Of a stretch of DNA of 9,934 bases, positions 7,144 through 9,934 are shown one piece after another. Source of the stretch: Actinomycetota bacterium (GTDB taxonomy: Bacteria > Zhuqueibacterota > Zhuqueibacteria > Residuimicrobiales > Krinioviventaceae). Position 1 is the first letter of the stretch, and each line of letters starts with the position of its first letter. The notes under the pieces were generated by a model. That model had not been told where the DNA came from. It saw only the letters and a program-made list of their open reading frames with translations, and did not search any database. The stretch lies in NCBI GenBank assembly GCA_011682565.1, contig JAACEJ010000074.1:1-9934 (forward strand). The letters are read 5' to 3'. Made by a program: the position numbers and the translations under genes.

Positions 7144-8961
7144 TTAAAAATAATACCAGATCGTTTTATAATCATTAATGTTTTCCCCGCGTCTTTCTAA
7201 TTCTTTCAAATAATTATAGATTGAAACGTCGGTATCGATATAAGTATCGGCTAATGAGAGATTTTTTTCCCAGGGATGAAATTCATACACGCGTCTTCCG
7301 TTTGGGAGAATGGTCAGCAAACTGTGATTCTGACCGGCACGGATGTAATTTTTCCCCAGGCCCGGAACATTGTAGACCGCTTCGTCTGTTCGCACCAGGC
7401 CGGGAAAGAGACGTGCTTCTTCCTCGATTTCCTGCTGCAAACGTGCCAGAGGTACGCGATAATTGCGTGTTTCCTCTTTACCTTTGGTATTGAAAGAATA
7501 GTAAGGATCGACACCGATCAGGCGCAGGTGCCGTCTCAATGCTACCAGTTCAAATCGGCGGCTGTTTTCAACGGTAAAGACTGCCTGGTTGTAAGCAGAC
7601 ATACCTTTTAAACGGATTTTTTGCACAGCCTGCATCGATTCCGGTGTGATTTCATAAGGGTGCTCGAAATGCGTCACAAGAATGATTTCCCTTTTGCCGG
7701 GAACGTGATATTTCGCAATGATGTTCACCAGGGAATCCGTGTAGCGTTGCGGCAGAACGACCGGAGTGCGCGAACCAATACGGATTCTTTCTATGTGCTC
7801 TAATTTTGCAAGTTCGGAAAGAACAAAATCGATGCGTTCGTCTCGCATGACCAGGGGATCGCCGCCGGTTACGAGCACTTCGTTAATCGACGGGTGTTCT
7901 CGCAGCCAGTCTATGGCTTGTATAATTTTACTCTTTGAGGCCAGAGCACGTTTGGCATAAACGTCGTCTATTTCCCAGTTTCTCTGGCAGTAAACGCAAA
8001 TCTGGCTGCATGTATTGTAAGGTTTAAGGATAGCGATCATTGGATAGCGTCGGGTGATCAAATCGATGGGAGAAGTGTCATGTTCCAACATAAAGTCGAA
8101 ACTGTATTCGCGGTCGTTTCGATGAGCGAGCATAGTATCAACATAATTGAGAGGAGGAATGACCTGGGCGCGCACGGCATGATCGCGCCGGCGATCAGGA
8201 TCGCGATCCATAAGAGAAACGTAATAGGGTGTAATTCCAAAAGGCAATTTTCCATCGCGTGCTTTCTTTATGGCGGTTTTCTCTTCATCTGTCAATGTGA
8301 TGAGTTCTTCAAGTTCATCGGCATTGCGGATAATGTGCCTGATCTGCCAGAGATAATTATTCCAGTCTTTTTCGGACGCCCTGTATTTGGCAAGAATAAA
8401 TTTACGATTCTCCGCTCTTTGTTCAATAATATCCTCGTCCATGCCGGAAGGGTACTTTAAAATATAATCTTTATTTTTAAGCCCCAGTTCATCAAGTTTG
8501 TCTGAGCGCACTTGCGCTGCCTGCCGACCATGCAGATTTGCAAACTCGGGTATTTTTTCATCATCGTAAATTCCGCTTTTGCCATGTATCCCCAACAAGA
8601 GATGAGTCATTTCTTCGAAAAAACCGTCATCCAGGTTTTCGGGCAGATCACTATAATATCCGTTAGCGAGAAGCCAAAGAAGCTTGACGATATTAAATTT
8701 GGATAAACGTTCACTACGAACAGAGATGATTCTTTTTAAAGCTTGCAGGCATCTGTTTTGTAATACCCATTCGAGAGGTTGGACCTTTTGAGAGTTTTTG
8801 TTCAGCATCTGTGATATTTCATCCACGTAAACTCTTAAAAGATTCCTCGCCATTCTTGGATTCTGAGCTTCTTGCAGAAGTGCTTTTATTGTTGGATTTA
8901 ATGTGAACAAGCGGGAAATATATCTTTTATCAAACAACTGCTTCCTCCAAATTCTAGTCAT
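7144..8961 (-). CDS. KamA-family radical SAM amino acid 2,3-aminomutase, glutamate-type candidate
   Basis: 605 aa, cytosolic. The core (about 197-570) matches lysine 2,3-aminomutase: WQIRHIIRNADEL and GITPYYVSLMD first, then the 4Fe-4S/SAM motif C318-x3-C322-x2-C325 (CSQICVYC), VTGGDPL (364-370), RTPVVLPQR (398-406) and the PLP-lysine loop VPGLGK with K537. Such enzymes move an amino group from C2 to C3 using a SAM-derived radical and PLP. The two lysine-binding aspartates of clostridial lysine aminomutase (D293, D330) are absent: the first aligns with K493 (FNTKGK), the second falls at Y530/N531. As I recall, glutamate 2,3-aminomutase has Lys and Asn at these places, so an acidic substrate such as glutamate is likelier than lysine. 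About 190 extra N-terminal residues precede the core; the classic enzyme is about 415 aa. No beta-lysine acetyltransferase gene is adjacent. Family certain, substrate inferred. Confidence 0.93.
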   Translation of the reverse strand: MTRIWRKQLFDKRYISRLFTLNPTIKALLQEAQNPRMARNLLRVYVDEISQMLNKNSQKVQPLEWVLQNRCLQALKRIISVRSERLSKFNIVKLLWLLANGYYSDLPENLDDGFFEEMTHLLLGIHGKSGIYDDEKIPEFANLHGRQAAQVRSDKLDELGLKNKDYILKYPSGMDEDIIEQRAENRKFILAKYRASEKDWNNYLWQIRHIIRNADELEELITLTDEEKTAIKKARDGKLPFGITPYYVSLMDRDPDRRRDHAVRAQVIPPLNYVDTMLAHRNDREYSFDFMLEHDTSPIDLITRRYPMIAILKPYNTCSQICVYCQRNWEIDDVYAKRALASKSKIIQAIDWLREHPSINEVLVTGGDPLVMRDERIDFVLSELAKLEHIERIRIGSRTPVVLPQRYTDSLVNIIAKYHVPGKREIILVTHFEHPYEITPESMQAVQKIRLKGMSAYNQAVFTVENSRRFELVALRRHLRLIGVDPYYSFNTKGKEETRNYRVPLARLQQEIEEEARLFPGLVRTDEAVYNVPGLGKNYIRAGQNHSLLTILPNGRRVYEFHPWEKNLSLADTYIDTDVSIYNYLKELERRGENINDYKTIWYYF

Positions 8962-8987
8962 GAATATTTTTTACATTTTCGGCTCCT
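8962..8987 (-). promoter_or_regulatory. Shine-Dalgarno plus AUG-UAA start-stop element in the aminomutase leader
   Basis: On the minus strand AGGAG (8987-8983) is followed after 6 bases by ATG (8976-8974), and that ATG is directly followed by TAA (8973-8971). The annotated start ATG (8961) lies 9 bases after this stop, in the same frame. The annotated start itself has no ribosome-binding site at normal distance; the AGGAG is 21 bases away. The best ribosome site thus serves a one-codon reading frame. Either translation of the enzyme depends on re-initiation, or the element is chance, or a recent mutation put a stop into a former start. Confidence 0.55.
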
Positions 8988-9000
8988 GGAAAATGTGTTC

Positions 9001-9086
9001 ATAAATTCGTGATTAGCCCCATAGGATAAGGAAAAATAAATAAAAATGCAACCAATTATCTCAGATTTGTAATTCGCGAAATTTAT
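9001..9086. repeat. Imperfect inverted repeat in the divergent promoter region
   Basis: ATAAATTCGTGATTA (9001-9015) resembles the reverse complement of 9070-9086 (ATAAATTTCGCGAATTA), with one substitution and two one-base insertions. The right arm includes the palindrome TTCGCGAA (9073-9080). The arms flank the weak minus-strand promoter candidate. They could be two sites for one regulator, but the match is gapped and AT-rich. Confidence 0.25.
9023..9051 (-). promoter_or_regulatory. Weak candidate promoter for the aminomutase gene
   Basis: On the minus strand TTGCAT (9051-9046) and TATCCT (9028-9023) are separated by exactly 17 bases. Three of six and four of six positions match the sigma70 consensus. 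Transcription from here would start near 9016 and give a leader of about 55 bases containing the AUG-UAA element. Spacing and location are right, but the boxes are poor. Confidence 0.3.
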
Positions 9087-9104
9087 GCAACGAGTGGTCA
9101 AAAA

Positions 9105-9116
9105 AAGAAATTTCTT
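9105..9116. promoter_or_regulatory. Perfect 12-base palindrome overlapping the oxidoreductase -35 box
   Basis: AAGAAATTTCTT is identical on both strands, and its last two bases are the first two of the -35 box of the plus-strand promoter. This is a typical position for a repressor or activator site. It has no recognised family signature and is AT-rich, so the operator role is an inference. Confidence 0.4.
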
Positions 9117-9143
9117 GATTCTAAACTGTCAGAGATGTATAAT
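9115..9143 (+). promoter_or_regulatory. Sigma70-type promoter for the Gfo/Idh/MocA gene
   Basis: TTGATT (9115-9120) and a perfect TATAAT (9138-9143) are separated by the ideal 17 bases. Transcription should start near 9150, giving a leader of about 65 bases before the ATG at 9215. A second weaker pair, TTGACT (9158-9163) and ATTAAT (9181-9186), also with 17 bases, lies downstream but has a poor -10 box. Confidence 0.75.
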
Positions 9144-9202
9144 AGTTTTTATCTCCATTGACTTGCTTTATCCAATCCACATTAATCCTAAGATGAAACA
9201 AG

Positions 9203-9210
9203 AGGTGATC
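9203..9210 (+). promoter_or_regulatory. Strong ribosome-binding site fixing the oxidoreductase start
   Basis: AGGTGATC matches eight bases of the usual anti-Shine-Dalgarno complement. With AGGTGA as core, the spacing to the ATG at 9215 is 6 bases. This fixes the start in front of the twin-arginine signal. Confidence 0.8.
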
Positions 9211-9214
9211 TAAT

Positions 9215-9934
9215 ATGGAAAAACAAGAAAATGATGTAAATCGCAGAACCTTTATGAAAGGAACTGCAAGTGTGGCCGCAGTTGCTGTGGCAGCACCGAT
9301 TATTATTCCCAAAAGATCATTCGGCGCAAACGACAAGATCAGAATTGCCGTGCTGGGTGTCCATGGTCGCGGAAAAAGTCATATTAAGGGATTCCAGGCA
9401 CTGGATGGTGTAGACGTGGTTACATTGTGTGATCCTGATTTGAATGTTGCTAACGACCGTGCCAAACAGTTCAAAGAAACTTACGGTCAAAAAGTCAAGG
9501 TGGAACAGGACCTCCGCAAGGTTTTAGATGACAAAAATATTGACGCCGTGAGTATAGCCACGCCAAACCATTGGCACGCATTAGCAACAATTTGGGCTTG
9601 CCAGGCAGGCAAAGATGTTTACGTTGAAAAGCCGGGATCGCATAATATTTCAGAAGGCCGCAAGATGGTGGAAGCTGCTGCCAGGTATGATCGCATTGTT
9701 CAGCACGGTGTGCAGTTGCGAAGTTCCAAAGCGATTAAAGAGGCTGTTCAGCATTTACGCGATGGGCTGATTGGCCGCGTGTACATGGCTCGTGGTCTTG
9801 TCTTTCGCTGGAGAGCAGACATTGGCAAAAAAGGATTCGAACCCGTTCCAAAGGGTTTAGACTATAACCTTTGGCTGGGCCCCGCTCAGTATCGTCCTTT
9901 CTCGCGCGACTGGGTACATTACAACTGGCACTGG
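9215..9934 (+). CDS. Tat-exported Gfo/Idh/MocA oxidoreductase, 3' end outside window
   Basis: 240 codons are present and the frame is still open at the right edge; family members are usually about 350-450 aa, so the C-terminal part is missing. The N-terminus is a twin-arginine signal (R10-R11 in NRRTFMKG, then an Ala/Val-rich core, likely cut near SFGA), so the folded protein goes across or onto the inner membrane. A Rossmann NAD(P)-binding fold follows (about 41-140): IRIAVLGVHGRG (42-53), CDPD (72-75), ATPNHWH (115-121) and the family EKP motif (E138-K139-P140). After that the catalytic alpha/beta domain begins (RVYMARGLVF, NLWLGPAQYRPF). Such enzymes usually oxidise or reduce sugars or sugar-like alcohols, and exported members are common in polysaccharide-degrading bacteria. 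The exact substrate cannot be told. It has its own promoter and diverges from the aminomutase gene. Confidence 0.93.
   Translation, partial: MEKQENDVNRRTFMKGTASVAAVAVAAPIIIPKRSFGANDKIRIAVLGVHGRGKSHIKGFQALDGVDVVTLCDPDLNVANDRAKQFKETYGQKVKVEQDLRKVLDDKNIDAVSIATPNHWHALATIWACQAGKDVYVEKPGSHNISEGRKMVEAAARYDRIVQHGVQLRSSKAIKEAVQHLRDGLIGRVYMARGLVFRWRADIGKKGFEPVPKGLDYNLWLGPAQYRPFSRDWVHYNWHW

Noticed and set aside
8080..8460. 126-codon plus-strand open frame inside the aminomutase gene
   Set aside because: Antisense shadow of a strongly supported radical SAM enzyme; no recognisable protein features.
9046..9072. Plus-strand 8-codon frame (MQPIISDL) after an AAGGA
   Set aside because: The ribosome-like site is too far from the ATG and the frame lies upstream of the mapped promoter.
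9121..9336. 71-codon minus-strand open frame across the divergent region
   Set aside because: It overlaps the plus-strand promoter and the Tat signal of the oxidoreductase, and its sequence is a reverse read of these.

Overview
The window looks like chromosomal DNA from a Gram-negative bacterium. Three proteins carry signal peptides, one of them ends like an outer-membrane beta-barrel (C-terminal Phe), and a fourth export signal is of the twin-arginine type. Base composition is AT-leaning (low-to-mid 40s % GC by eye). The mix of a long KamA-family radical SAM enzyme, a CHASE2-type adenylate cyclase, a FecR-domain protein, Ig-like/barrel proteins and a Tat-exported Gfo/Idh/MocA oxidoreductase would suit an FCB-related lineage (Calditrichota, KSB1 or Ignavibacteria-like). 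That placement is inference, not proof. Nothing suggests a mobile element, CRISPR array, tRNA or rRNA.

Region 1 (1-6871) is a convergent end followed by a minus-strand gene row. A strong hairpin plus T-run at 1-31 ends a plus-strand gene lying off the left edge. Reading on the minus strand from 6871 down to 56 there are five close-packed genes: a secreted protein with an Ig/FN3-like module (379 aa), a secreted FecR-domain protein (225 aa), a two-Ig-domain plus predicted beta-barrel outer-membrane protein (842 aa), a CHASE2 class III adenylate cyclase (705 aa) and a 61-aa small protein. Gaps are 81, 16, 36 and 32 bases, so at least the last four look like one operon. The likely joint role, inferred, is an envelope module in which outer-membrane and periplasmic proteins feed a membrane cyclase that makes cAMP.

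Region 2 (6872-7143) is a 272-base spacer with palindromes and a very strong but oddly placed ribosome-binding sequence on the plus strand. I see no convincing promoter or terminator in it.

Region 3 (7144-8961, minus) is a 605-aa KamA-family radical SAM aminomutase. It has the CxxxCxxC cluster motif, a PLP lysine, and substrate-pocket residues that point away from lysine and towards a glutamate 2,3-aminomutase-like substrate. Its leader holds a well-placed Shine-Dalgarno sequence in front of an AUG-UAA start-stop codon pair just upstream of the real start.

Region 4 (8962-9214) is the divergent promoter region. It holds a clear sigma70-type promoter for the plus-strand gene, with a perfect 12-base palindrome overlapping its -35 box. 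Region 5 (9215 to the right edge) is the first 240 codons of a Tat-exported Gfo/Idh/MocA oxidoreductase that continues outside the window.
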